Source: Carboxylicivirga linearis
GTDB taxonomy: Bacteria > Bacteroidota > Bacteroidia > Bacteroidales > Marinilabiliaceae
Assembly (NCBI RefSeq): GCF_018271995.1
Contig: NZ_JAGUCO010000030.1
Location: 1 to 57,632, forward strand
Direction of reading: 5' to 3'
DNA: 57,632 nt
Part shown: positions 44,949 through 54,384 of the stretch, piece by piece
Position numbering within the stretch: the stretch's first letter is position 1
Layout: every line of letters starts with the position of its first letter
Translations under genes and position numbers: made by a program
The notes under the pieces: generated by a model
The model's input: only the letters and a program-made list of their open reading frames with translations
What the model was told of the DNA's origin: nothing
Databases searched by the model: none

Positions 44949-46116
44949 ACCCTCCACCCCCGATAATTTTCCTCGACAGATTGATCCAAAATGGGCTTAG
45001 AAACAAGGTAAGCGCAATAGCACTAATTACTAATTGGTAGTCGTAAATTTTAATAATACCTAAATAATAACCTGATGATCCTAAAATAAAACTGAATTCT
45101 CCAATCTGAGATAGCAATGCACCTGCATAAAAACTTGTTTTCCAGTCTTTACAAAAAATACGCATGGTCAAAACATTAATGGTATTATTAACAATAAAAA
45201 CAATGAGCACAAGTAAACCAATAGTAAATGCATTCTCTTTTAAAAACTGCAAATCAATTAACATCCCAATAGAAACAAAGAATAGGGCAACAAACATTAT
45301 TTTAAAAGCATGTAGGCTGTCATGTACCCATTGGATCGATTTGGTTGATGATAATATAATGCCTGCAATAAATGCCCCCAATGCTGATGATAAACCCAAA
45401 AATGCTGTTAATATCGAGAATCCAAAACACAAGGTAAACGCAACAAACACCTGCACTTCATGGTCTTTTTCAATATATTTCATGAAGGGAAGTTTAATTT
45501 CCTTCTTTTTAAGAATATAAATGATTATGCCTATAATCAATACACCGCCAATTAACTGTTTCAGCATTTGGGTTATATGCGGCTTATCTCCTCCCATATA
45601 ACTCATAATGATAAGCATAGGTACAATTAAAATATCCTGAGCGATAAGTACACCAAGCACATTTTGTCCCACTTTTGTCATTAATTCGTTTCGTTCTTGT
45701 AAGAGTTTTACTATTACTGCTGTACTACTTAAGCTGATAACAAACCCCAGCATAACAACCTGATTGATTTTCCAATTAAAAGTTGCACTCAGAAACCACA
45801 CAATTATTATACTTACACTTATCTGAATTAAGGTTCCCAAAACAGACACCCTCCAGTTTGTTATTAAATTTGGCAGATGAATTTCCATTCCTACAAAAAA
45901 CAACAACAAAACCAACCCCAGTGACCCAAGATTGGTGATTAAAATTTCATCAGTGATAAGCCTAAAACCGTATGGCCCAACCAAAACACCTACAATTAAG
46001 TAGGTTACGATAGAGGGCTGTTTAATTACCCTGAGCAAAAAACCTACAACCAAAATAATCATTGACAGTATGACAAATTTGGAAAGTACAGGATCAATGA
46101 GAATTGCAAAAATCAT
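44947..46116 (-). CDS. KefB-type cation:proton antiporter
   Basis: A 389-residue CPA2 antiporter with about 12 membrane helices ([63 protein letters not shown]). It lacks the C-terminal KTN nucleotide-binding domain of full KefB/KefC. The C-terminus ends RKIIGGGG at the junction with the fumarase fragment, so a few native residues may be lost. Related antiporters occur in proteobacterial heat-resistance loci. Confidence 0.87.
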   Translation of the reverse strand: MIFAILIDPVLSKFVILSMIILVVGFLLRVIKQPSIVTYLIVGVLVGPYGFRLITDEILITNLGSLGLVLLLFFVGMEIHLPNLITNWRVSVLGTLIQISVSIIIVWFLSATFNWKINQVVMLGFVISLSSTAVIVKLLQERNELMTKVGQNVLGVLIAQDILIVPMLIIMSYMGGDKPHITQMLKQLIGGVLIIGIIIYILKKKEIKLPFMKYIEKDHEVQVFVAFTLCFGFSILTAFLGLSSALGAFIAGIILSSTKSIQWVHDSLHAFKIMFVALFFVSIGMLIDLQFLKENAFTIGLLVLIVFIVNNTINVLTMRIFCKDWKTSFYAGALLSQIGEFSFILGSSGYYLGIIKIYDYQLVISAIALTLFLSPFWINLSRKIIGGGG

Positions 46117-46154
46117 ATCACGTTTTGATTTTTAAATACTATTTAAGACATAAT

Positions 46155-46628
46155 TTACTGATTATATACAGTAAAACTTTTTAAAGCCTTTCCCAGTTCT
46201 TCCATATCATGGTTGAGTTTCTGTTTAAAAGAATCCCATTTCTCAGAACCATCATTTTTATACGTTTCGATTCTTTTGCTTATTTCGTTCTTTTTTAATT
46301 CCAATTCTGCTATTGCATCTTCGTATTTATTTTTAATAGCATTGGTACTGAAACCCCTTGAAAACAAAATTCCACCGGGTACTATATCTTTCTCTTTCTC
46401 AATTTTCTCAAGGGATTCATCAAGAGCAATATCAAGTTTTTTCTTTGATTCACTAAGTTCTTTTTTTGCAAGAATTAGTTTTTGTTTGGCTTCATCAACT
46501 TCTTTTCTGGCATAGTTTAGCTTCTCCTTTGCTTCATCCATTTTTTTCTCTAAAGATTCGCATTTGGTTAAATCTTCGCCTTTAACAAAACCAATAACTG
46601 TCAGGTGTTTTAATACTGTTTTTTTCAT
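46155..46628 (-). CDS. Coiled-coil protein
   Basis: A 157-residue protein. After a hydrophobic first 15 residues, residues 25-150 are a long coiled coil of Lys/Glu heptads (KLNYARKEVDEAKQKLILAK). The bipartite motif copy 3 lies 59 bp upstream. It is probably a stress protein with membrane or protein partners, and no enzymatic motif is visible. Confidence 0.7.
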   Translation of the reverse strand: MKKTVLKHLTVIGFVKGEDLTKCESLEKKMDEAKEKLNYARKEVDEAKQKLILAKKELSESKKKLDIALDESLEKIEKEKDIVPGGILFSRGFSTNAIKNKYEDAIAELELKKNEISKRIETYKNDGSEKWDSFKQKLNHDMEELGKALKSFTVYNQ

Positions 46629-46686
46629 GGTATTTTTTTTAATTAGTATTCAATATCTACCCAAGTTACCTCCATGTTCAACAAAA

Positions 46687-46726
46687 GGCGTTACACAACT
46701 TCAAATATATATTACAACATTCACAC
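46687..46726 (-). promoter_or_regulatory. Bipartite stress-island motif, copy 3
   Basis: On the minus strand: GTGTGAATGTTGTAA, 13 bp, TTGTGTAACGCC. It lies 59-98 bp upstream of the coiled-coil gene. Confidence 0.65.
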
Positions 46727-46758
46727 CTTTAAGGCACAAATTAGGATTAACTACACAG

Positions 46759-49229
46759 TTATTGGGTATTTGTTTTTCCGGGATCAATAACCCGATATGC
46801 CAATAATTTCAAACGATCATTGAACAGAAACCAAACCAATGCATACCCCCAAACAAACAGTGCCCAGCCCCAGCCAAGTGGAGTCATAAACAATCCATAA
46901 ACGGCTATCAGAGTTGATATGATTTGGGTGCCGACTACGGCAATCCACAAAATTCGCGCAGGTCGTATAGACCAGAATGGGCCACGTGTTCGGGTTAAAA
47001 AGATTGTAAGGTGACCTGCAACTGAGAGTTTCAAATACATTAAGGTTTGGATGTGTTCGCGGCCGAGATGAAAAACACGTTCACCCAAATAAAATAAACC
47101 AAATGCGGAGATCACACCAATTACACCCAGCACTGTTGAAATACCCAACACCATTCTCATATTCCATGCTTCGGGTTGATCTTTGTATTTAACCTTGTCA
47201 TAGGCTATTGACAGGATGGCGCCATCGTTCAGAAGGGCCAGCATCACAAACATGACGGCTGTTACCGGATAAAAATTGAATACCAATATTGATAAGGCCA
47301 TGAATAGCAACACGCGCAGTGTTTCAGTTATACGGTAGATGACATAGCTGTTCATTCGCTGGAATATATTGCGGCTTTCTTTAATGGCATCAATAATGAC
47401 CGACAGGCCCGGAGCCATCAGTACAATAGATGCAGCTGCCCGGGCGGCATCGGTTGCTTCGGAGACTGCAATACCGCAATCGGCTTTTTTTAATGCAGGC
47501 GCATCATTTACGCCATCGCCTGTCATACCAACAATGTGACCCATTTTTTGCAACACATCTACAATGTGAAACTTGTGTTCGGGAAATACCTGCGCGAAAC
47601 CGTCGGCCTTTTCGATAGACTTGGCCACTTCTTCAGTCTCGACTCGTTTTGAATCATCCAATCCACTGGCATCATAAATTGACGAGCCCATACCCAATTT
47701 TTGGGCAGTTTCTTGAGCAATGGCCAATGCATCGCCTGTAACCATTTTAATTTTAACTCCCATTTTGCGTGCAATAGCGATTGTTTCCGCTGCATCTTCT
47801 CTTGGAGGATCGAACGAGGCAACACTCCATCGAACTGCCATTTACCTTCTCCATTGGTATGGGCAACACCCAATGAGCGAAATCCACGAGCTGCAAATTC
47901 ATTGACGGCCTCATCCACAACAGACTTGATTTGATCGGTATTATGAACCAATTCAAGAATTACTTGCGGTGCTCCTTTGGTTACTTTAAATGTCTTGCCA
48001 TCTTTATCTTTAACAGTAGCTTCTGTGCGCTTGTGTACCGGATCGAAAGGTTGAAAATGAACCACTTCATAGTTATTCAATTCATCATTATTTTTAAGAC
48101 CTCCAAGTACTGCCAGATCAATGGAATCATTATTATCGGCTCGCGATGCCAATGCCCCATTCAAGATCACCTGGCCACCGGTAATATTATCCATAAGGAA
48201 AGGATCATCCAGAGTTAATTTATTTTGGGTAAGGGTCCCGGTTTTGTCTGCACAAAGCAAGTCAACTCCGGCCAGTTCTTCAATGGCCACCAATCGACTT
48301 ACAATGGCCTCTTTTTTCGCCAGTAAGCGAGCTCCAACTGCCATCGTTACCGATAAAACGGTCGGCATAGCAACCGGTATTGCTGCAATGGTGAGTACCA
48401 AAGCAAACTGCAAGGTGGATAAAATCGGGTCGCCACGATAAATGGCTACTGCAATAATTATTGCCACCAAAGTAACTGCGAGAAAAATAAGGTAGTTGCC
48501 TATTTTTAATACCGCTTTCTGAAAATGGCTGACAGTATGCGCTTCCTGCACCAATTGTGCTGTTTTGCCAAAATAGGTGTTTGTACCGGTAGCATAAACC
48601 AGAGCCCCAATCTCACCACGGCGAATAACTGAAACGGAATATATTGTTTCTCCAGGATTGTGTGTAACAGGTAGTGATTCGCCGGTTAATGCCGACTGAT
48701 CAACTTCTATAGGATCGCCTTCCAACAAACGAACATCTGCAGGAACAATATCTCCCAACCGTAACCGGATAATATCACCAGGCACCAGTTCACATGCTGA
48801 TGGATTGACCCATTTTCCATCCCTTTTCACCCTTGCTTTTACAGCCAGTTTGGCTTTAAGGGCTTCAATAGCATTGCCTGCTTCATGTTCTTCCCAATAT
48901 CCTATTACTGAATTAGCGATTAGCAAAATAAGGATAATGAAAAAATCAGGCCAATGCCTGGCAACTGCTGATAAGATTACTGCTGCCTCAATCATCCAAG
49001 GTATAGGGCCCCAAAAATAGGTGAGGAACTTTAGTAATAAATTGGTTTTCTTTTCTTCTATCTCGTTGGATCCGTATTGAGACAGCCTTTTTGTTGCTTC
49101 GGCCTGTGTAAGGCCTTCCTGTGAAGAACCCAGTTTTTTCATTAATTCGGATACAGAAAGAGACGTAATATCGTCTGCTACATTGGAATTTGCATCGGCA
49201 TCTCTATTACTCTTTGTATTTGGTTTCAT
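46759..49229 (-). pseudogene. P-type H+-ATPase with one frameshift
   Basis: Two overlapping frames make one P3A-type plasma-membrane proton ATPase of about 820 residues. The N-terminal part has GLTQAEATKRLSQYG, the TGES loop (ALTGESLPVTHNPG) and the phosphorylation site CADKTGTLTQNKL. The C-terminal part has FDPPREDAAETIAIA, KMVTGDALAIAQ, GMTGDGVNDAPALKKADCGIA and six membrane helices. One base is missing near 47815 (GVLPRS should read on into FDPPRED). Both halves are otherwise intact, so this is either a very recent mutation or a sequencing error. No programmed-slip sequence is visible. Confidence 0.85.
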
Positions 49230-49274
49230 ACTTCACAATCGATTAATGTACTGTTTTATATTATGGAATTACCT

Positions 49275-49712
49275 CTACCCATCCGTCAATCCAGGTATGG
49301 GTATGGGAAAGATAAAATCAATCAGGACATTGTGATGTGCTCTTGAAATATGATCTTTAAATGATTTCATACTTTGATGCACATCAATAACGTACTTTTT
49401 CCCCAGCCTTTTTAGTATTTTATCAAGATTTGCCAATTCCTTTTTGATAGCTGCCTCCCTGCTAATTTTATCTTTCGGCAGTTCGTTTTCGAGTTGTTCC
49501 AGATTTTTTAGAAAGACTTTGTCCGCCTCCAAATAAAATTTCGTAAGAACCGGATTGGAGGTAAATGTTTTTGTATGTGCAAATTCAATGGCAGCTTTTT
49601 TTTCGGTTTTATCAAGGGTATCATCAAGACTTGCTGCCAGAATTGAAATATATACAGGGTATTTTAACAATGCCTCTATCTGCCTATTTGTAAGACGTTT
49701 AAATATTTTCAT
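49275..49712 (-). CDS. Hypothetical helical protein (TerB-like?)
   Basis: A 145-residue protein if started at MKIFKRLTNRQIEALLKYP; an earlier ATG at 49760 is possible, while the 49829 start runs into phosphoketolase debris. It is all-helical, with YISILAASLDDTLDKTEKKAAIEFAHT and KILKRLGKKYVIDVHQSMKSF. The pattern of acidic residues in the first half recalls TerB domains, but I do not assert that. It lies just downstream of the ATPase promoter side, on the same strand. Confidence 0.55.
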   Translation of the reverse strand: MKIFKRLTNRQIEALLKYPVYISILAASLDDTLDKTEKKAAIEFAHTKTFTSNPVLTKFYLEADKVFLKNLEQLENELPKDKISREAAIKKELANLDKILKRLGKKYVIDVHQSMKSFKDHISRAHHNVLIDFIFPIPIPGLTDG

Positions 49713-49751
49713 GTCAGGTGTTTTTAAGATGGAGCTCTTTGCATTTTCATA

Positions 49752-49957
49752 TTGAATCATTCCATTTTCAGTTAAATATCTCAGGCATATCCAGACCATA
49801 TTTTTCTTTGTATTGCTTGTGTTTGACAAGTTCGTACTGCATAAGCCTTGAGGTGTGCTCTCTTATTGCCCAAATCCGGTATCCTATTGTTTACATCCTG
49901 AACCTGATGAAATCTGTCAAGCTCGCTGAGAACGGCCATGTCAAAGTAGGTGGTAAT
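49752..49957 (-). pseudogene. xfp: Phosphoketolase C-terminal fragment
   Basis: TTYFDMAVLSELDRFHQVQDVNNRIPDLG matches the conserved ITTPFDM...DRFHL segment of phosphoketolases. After a frame change near 49838, VKHKQYKEKYGLDMPEIFN, a stop in place of Trp, and KW match the usual DMPEIxNWKW end. At least one frameshift and one nonsense change are visible, and the first 700 or so residues are missing. Confidence 0.75.
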
Positions 49958-50245
49958 TGAATGTATTGATAAGTTGTTTCTGTATTTTATTCACACAATA
50001 ACATCATTTGTAATCCCAAACTCTTCTGGACATTTCTGTTGCCATTACAACAGTCTCTAAACCACTTTGATCTATTGCATTACTTCTGCATCTTTCACAT
50101 TTAGTATTGCATCAACTTTACGATGAGGATCATTCGGGTACTAAGCACTTATCTATCTGGAATAAAAACAGTAGCAAAATGACATTGCTTTGGTAAATCA
50201 TTCAATCCATATAGAATCATCCTTACAGATGAAGTATCAAGTTCA
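49958..50245. other. Non-coding debris
   Basis: About 290 bases with no intact gene. It includes a half copy of the bipartite motif (ATTCACAC at 49989-49996). Short minus-strand stretches such as NDPHRKVDAILNVKDAEV hint at further decayed genes, but I cannot name them. Confidence 0.4.
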
Positions 50246-50716
50246 TCATTCTTGTTTTCTCGCTGGAATAATGAAAAGCGGTATAGAAGATTGCTTTAAA
50301 ACTTTCTCAGTTACGCTTCCAACGAGCATTTCTTCTAACCACTTATGACTGTGGGAACCAATAGCAATAATATCAGCATGATAGCCTGTTGCAGCCTTTA
50401 TGATCGTTTCGGCTTGCTCACCTTCCTTTACGACTATTTGGATGTTCTTGTCACCAAGGTGTTGTTTCATTTTTTCAAGATAATGTTCCGATGCCAATTG
50501 AAGTGTTTCAATGCTATTTAATTCCAAAGGACTCACGTCCATAAAACCGGTAAAGCCCACAATCGGAGAATAATCTGGAGTAGAATAGTAAACCGGATCT
50601 ATTATTACATGCAATAATATAACCTTAGCATTCATGGCTTTTGCCATTGAGAATCCCACTTCCGCTACCTTTTGCGCAGTAGGTCCATAATCCAAAGCAA
50701 TTAATACCTTTTTCAT
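50246..50716 (-). CDS. Universal stress protein (UspA family)
   Basis: A 156-residue single Usp domain. MKKVLIALDYGPTAQKVAE opens the first strand and IIAIGSHSHKWLEEMLVGSVTEKVL holds the G-2x-G-9x-G(S/T) ATP-binding loop. It is an ATP-binding stress factor in the cytoplasm and lies with Hsp20 and SPFH genes on the same strand. Confidence 0.92.
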   Translation of the reverse strand: MKKVLIALDYGPTAQKVAEVGFSMAKAMNAKVILLHVIIDPVYYSTPDYSPIVGFTGFMDVSPLELNSIETLQLASEHYLEKMKQHLGDKNIQIVVKEGEQAETIIKAATGYHADIIAIGSHSHKWLEEMLVGSVTEKVLKQSSIPLFIIPARKQE

Positions 50717-50887
50717 ATGATTATAATTTGTTTTTTATTTGTCAGATGAAACTCGCCAAATTAGTCATCCTCGTGTGTGAGAATACTTTTATCATGATCG
50801 TTTCATTTTTCCTGATTTTGAATAACTCTCATATCTATGTTGCAAATGGCTTTTTTAAGCTATTCGAGGTTTCAACTAAGTTACATC

Positions 50888-51754
50888 CTAATCGCTTTTG
50901 TGTTTTCTTTCAAGCGGAAGTAGTCCTGCCATATCTCCGATAATATTCACTAATTCAGAACCTGTTGGAATAACTATTTTAGCATTGTTTCCTAAGGATG
51001 CTTCCAATGCCTCCAATTTTCTTAACATTTGAGCATTGCCAATAAAATATTTGTCGGCAGCTTCGTTTACCAGCTTTATAGCTTCTGCTTCTCCTTCTGC
51101 ATGAAGAATTTTAGCGCGCTTATAACCTTCAGCTTCTTTAATTTTAGCTCGTTTCACGCCATCAGCTACTGTTTCAGCTGCTGTAGCCGAATCGATAGCT
51201 GCTATTTTTTCGTTTTCAGCTTTTACTACTTTATTCATCGTTTCCTGCACGTCTTTAGGCGGGTCGATTTCTTTCAATTCGGTGCGAACGATATCAATAC
51301 CCCAACTCTTGGTTTCGTCATGCAGTGTTTTATATAGAGCATCGTTAATTTTTCCACGTTCGCTGTTGGCAGATTTAAGTGTTAAGGTGCCTATGATATT
51401 ACGCAGTGTTGTACGAGCAAGGTTCACAATCTGCCAGGTGTAGTCGTTTACATTGTAGATTGATTCCTTAACATTTTCCTCTTCAGCTTTCACCCTGAAG
51501 TAAACCTGTGCATCAACACTGGCATTTAAATTATCATTTGTGATGATTTCCTGTGGCTCTGCATCTATCATTTGTTCAGTTACATTTACCAGATAGAGTC
51601 TGTCGATAAGTGGTATAATCCAGTGAAATCCTTGATTGGCAAAACTATGATATTTTCCAAGCCTCTCAATAAGCCCACGGTGAGTAGGCCTTACAATTCT
51701 GATTCCTGCAAAGAAAATAATTACAACCGGAATCATTAATAAATAATAATTCAT
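50888..51754 (-). CDS. SPFH/stomatin-type membrane protein (QmcA-like)
   Basis: A 288-residue protein. One N-terminal membrane segment (YLLMIPVVIIFFAGI) precedes an SPFH domain (VRPTHRGLIERLGKYHSFANQGFHWIIP, VDAQVYFRVKAEEE, and a coiled coil around AKIKEAEGYKRAKILHAEGEAEAI). It forms membrane scaffolds that regulate proteases or maintain membrane order. The neighbours (UspA, Hsp20) support a stress role. Confidence 0.9.
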   Translation of the reverse strand: MNYYLLMIPVVIIFFAGIRIVRPTHRGLIERLGKYHSFANQGFHWIIPLIDRLYLVNVTEQMIDAEPQEIITNDNLNASVDAQVYFRVKAEEENVKESIYNVNDYTWQIVNLARTTLRNIIGTLTLKSANSERGKINDALYKTLHDETKSWGIDIVRTELKEIDPPKDVQETMNKVVKAENEKIAAIDSATAAETVADGVKRAKIKEAEGYKRAKILHAEGEAEAIKLVNEAADKYFIGNAQMLRKLEALEASLGNNAKIVIPTGSELVNIIGDMAGLLPLERKHKSD

Positions 51755-51868
51755 AATATTTTTCCTTTTTATTTCTGTTTATAAATTTTCAGCAATCCCA
51801 ACCATTTCATCCAAAATAAGAGTGTCGAACTCTAACAAAGGTGCCTGTTTAAAGACACCCTTTGCCAT

Positions 51869-52297
51869 TTATCCAATTTCGATATGTTTTGGACCTTTTT
51901 CCTTTGCTTCCTCCTTTTTGGGAATATTAATAATTAAAATGCCTTCTTTGTACGTAGCTTTAATAGCCTCTTCATCTACACTGGTTGGCAATGTAAATGA
52001 ACGGTTAAAGGATGTGTAACTAAATTCCCTACGTGTGAACTTTTCATTGTCATCTTCTTTTTTTAATATTTTTTCAGATGAGATGGTAAGTACATTGTGG
52101 TCAATATCAAGTTTGAAGTCTGTTTTCTCCATGCCTGGTACTGCCATTTCAATATCAAATTCATCAATAGTCTCTTTAACATTCACTGCTGGTATTGATA
52201 ACCCCACGTAAGATTCTTCATTTGGCCACATTGGACTGGAGAAAAAGTTATCCGTCCAAGCGGGAAATAATGTTGGATTTTTTAGTTTTGGATACAT
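51869..52297 (-). CDS. Hsp20/alpha-crystallin chaperone
   Basis: A 142-residue small heat-shock protein. The alpha-crystallin domain runs from SIPAVNVKETIDEFDIEMAVPGMEK to the conserved AxxxxGVLxIxxPK motif, here ATYKEGILIINIPKKEE. It is an ATP-independent chaperone forming oligomers. The N-terminal 40 residues are short, as in Bacteroidota IbpA homologues. Confidence 0.93.
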   Translation of the reverse strand: MYPKLKNPTLFPAWTDNFFSSPMWPNEESYVGLSIPAVNVKETIDEFDIEMAVPGMEKTDFKLDIDHNVLTISSEKILKKEDDNEKFTRREFSYTSFNRSFTLPTSVDEEAIKATYKEGILIINIPKKEEAKEKGPKHIEIG

Positions 52298-52321
52298 TTT
52301 CGTTGTTTTTAAGATTAAAAA

Positions 52322-52483
52322 TTATTTTCTCGATAATTGCTTATCAAAAATAAGTCTGATAAGTATAATTAAACCTGCTACTGCAAGTAATAGATGAACA
52401 GCTCCTGAGGAATTAAATCCCCAAAAAATGATTCCCCAAATTACCAGCAACAATGCAACAATAACATAAAGTAAATTTTTCAT
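52322..52483 (-). CDS. Lmo0937-like small membrane protein (53 aa)
   Basis: ATG 52483 starts MKNLLYVIVALLLVIWGIIF, and a second hydrophobic stretch follows (VHLLLAVAGLIILIRLIF), giving two membrane helices. This matches small stress-associated lmo0937-type membrane proteins. It lies 24 bp upstream of Hsp20 on the same strand, with motif copy 4 about 60 bp before its start. The length makes it easy to overlook. Confidence 0.7.
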   Translation of the reverse strand: MKNLLYVIVALLLVIWGIIFWGFNSSGAVHLLLAVAGLIILIRLIFDKQLSRK

Positions 52484-52540
52484 GACCCCTTTTTTTGTAT
52501 ATAAAATTCTTTTATAAAGTTATGTTGGCCTAAAAAAGAA

Positions 52541-52580
52541 AGCATTACATAACTCTGCAAATAAGTTACATCATTCACAC
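52541..52580 (-). promoter_or_regulatory. Bipartite stress-island motif, copy 4
   Basis: Minus strand: GTGTGAATGATGTAA (identical to copy 2), 13 bp, TTATGTAATGCT. It lies 58-97 bp upstream of the small membrane protein and Hsp20. Confidence 0.7.
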
Positions 52581-52670
52581 TTTATTGAGTGAGTATATTG
52601 AAGGAAGGATAATGAAAAAATTTTAGGAAGGTTCAGTAAAACAAAAAAATAAATGAGGCTTCGAAATTGT

Positions 52671-54140
52671 TTATTTTGAACCCTTTAATTCATTAATAAG
52701 TTCTTTTAAATTAACCGAAGCATAAGTAGATGAGTAATCAGACATAGCGTATGGGATAATCAAATCATTGTTATGCACAATTGATCCGCAAGAATACACT
52801 ACATTAGGGACATAGCCTTCCCTTTCATCAGAGTTCGGAAAAAGAAGCGGGGTTTTTGAACGTCCTATTTCTCTTTCAGGATTATCAAGGTCAAACAAGG
52901 CTGCCCCTAAAGCATATTCACGCATTGGACCTACTCCGTGTGTGATAACCAGCCACCCATCCTTCGTTTCAACAGGTGAGCCACAGTTACCAATTTGGAT
53001 CAGTTCCCATGGATATTTTGGTTGTTGCAATAGCTGGGCCTCACGCCATACAGTAATATTATCTGAAAAAGCAATGTAATTATTAAATCCGTCTATTCGG
53101 CAAAGCATGGCATATTTACCATTTATTTTTCGTGGAAAAAGTGCCATCCCTTTATTTTTAGCAATCTCGCCATGTAAGGGCATTACCTTGAAGTGATAAA
53201 AATCTTCGGTCTCCAGCAATTTTGGCAAAATAGTGGCTCCATCATACGCAGTGTAGGTGGCGTAGTATTTAATTGTGTTGTCGTCATCAACAAACTTAAC
53301 AAAACGGGCATCTTCAATACCGTTCCTTTCATTTGCTGAAACCGGAAAAATAACTCGTTCCGATATATTCGTATCCAACGAGAACTGAAGTTCGTAATGC
53401 GATGATGCCAGCCAAATGATTTGATTGAAAAGAAATTCTTTATCAGATGCTAAATGAACAGCTTTACGGGCATCTTCTATACATTTTCGAAGTTCGCCAT
53501 AAGTAAATTCTTCTTTTAGTTTATCCAAAATTAACGCAGGAGGAATGATTCCATGTACTTCCATTTCATCCAACTTATGGGCAAACAAGCTTTTATTATA
53601 TGTGTGACGACGGATATGTTCCGCTTCTTCAAGCAAATTGCCAATTGGCTCAAGAGTTAACTTGTTGTTTTTATCAATAATTCCTGTTCTGAAAACTATT
53701 GATGAAATATGTCCCTCACCTGTAGCCCTGAAACTTAATATAACTCTTTTTGCTTCCGGACTAATTTCGCTCTGGTCAGGATGCTCTACCATTGATGGAT
53801 TAAAGAATGCAGCCGATTCAATTGAATATTCCATGGTAAAATAGGAACCAATGAGAATTTTTTTGGAATACCCGATCGTATCTGGTAATACATTCATAAG
53901 AGGCAACAGGTGCCTAATTCGATTAAAATGCTTCTCAAATATTTTAGAAATGTTCCGATGACGCATCGAATAGTCTCTAAGGGTTTGCTTTAATGCAAAG
54001 GAGGCCTCATCTTCATTCATGTCTACTACAAAACGTATAGTATTGATAGCCCTTTGTTCTTCTGTAAACAGAAATCGAGCTATTACTCGACTTGGATCTG
54101 GGTTGAATGTGATATTTTTTCTAATTACGGATACTAACAT
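52671..54140 (-). CDS. GH130-family protein (long form)
   Basis: A 489-residue protein. A helical N-terminal 200 residues (HIRRHTYNK ...) precede a GH130 beta-propeller: ANERNGIEDARFVKFVDDD has the Glu-Asp before Ala-Arg, and QIGNCGSPVETKDGWLVITHGVGPMREYALGAALF holds the phosphate-site motif. Compared with the 309-residue paralogue at 42370 it has an extra N-terminal domain. It is likely a beta-mannoside phosphorylase or hydrolase working with the GT4 genes. The genes are on opposite strands, so regulation differs. Confidence 0.87.
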   Translation of the reverse strand: MLVSVIRKNITFNPDPSRVIARFLFTEEQRAINTIRFVVDMNEDEASFALKQTLRDYSMRHRNISKIFEKHFNRIRHLLPLMNVLPDTIGYSKKILIGSYFTMEYSIESAAFFNPSMVEHPDQSEISPEAKRVILSFRATGEGHISSIVFRTGIIDKNNKLTLEPIGNLLEEAEHIRRHTYNKSLFAHKLDEMEVHGIIPPALILDKLKEEFTYGELRKCIEDARKAVHLASDKEFLFNQIIWLASSHYELQFSLDTNISERVIFPVSANERNGIEDARFVKFVDDDNTIKYYATYTAYDGATILPKLLETEDFYHFKVMPLHGEIAKNKGMALFPRKINGKYAMLCRIDGFNNYIAFSDNITVWREAQLLQQPKYPWELIQIGNCGSPVETKDGWLVITHGVGPMREYALGAALFDLDNPEREIGRSKTPLLFPNSDEREGYVPNVVYSCGSIVHNNDLIIPYAMSDYSSTYASVNLKELINELKGSK

Positions 54141-54384
54141 TATCTAAATTTTAGTAAAGGTAACTGCAATTATTGGATATAAACATTGTTTAATTACATT
54201 TATCACTGGTAATTACTATTTAAATGTTAGGAGTGGAAATCGAATGTTTTGGTAATTTGGAGTAGCAATATGGCGACCATTTTTGAGAATTAAAATTGCT
54301 CTTATTTATAATATCATCTTCTGTATTATAATTCCTCTCTAATAATTTAAAACAGATTCATGTAATCAATTTTGAATATGACAA

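Noticed and set aside
46759-49229. Programmed frameshift in the ATPase
   Set aside because: I see no slippery heptamer or downstream structure at the frame change; a plain indel is simpler.
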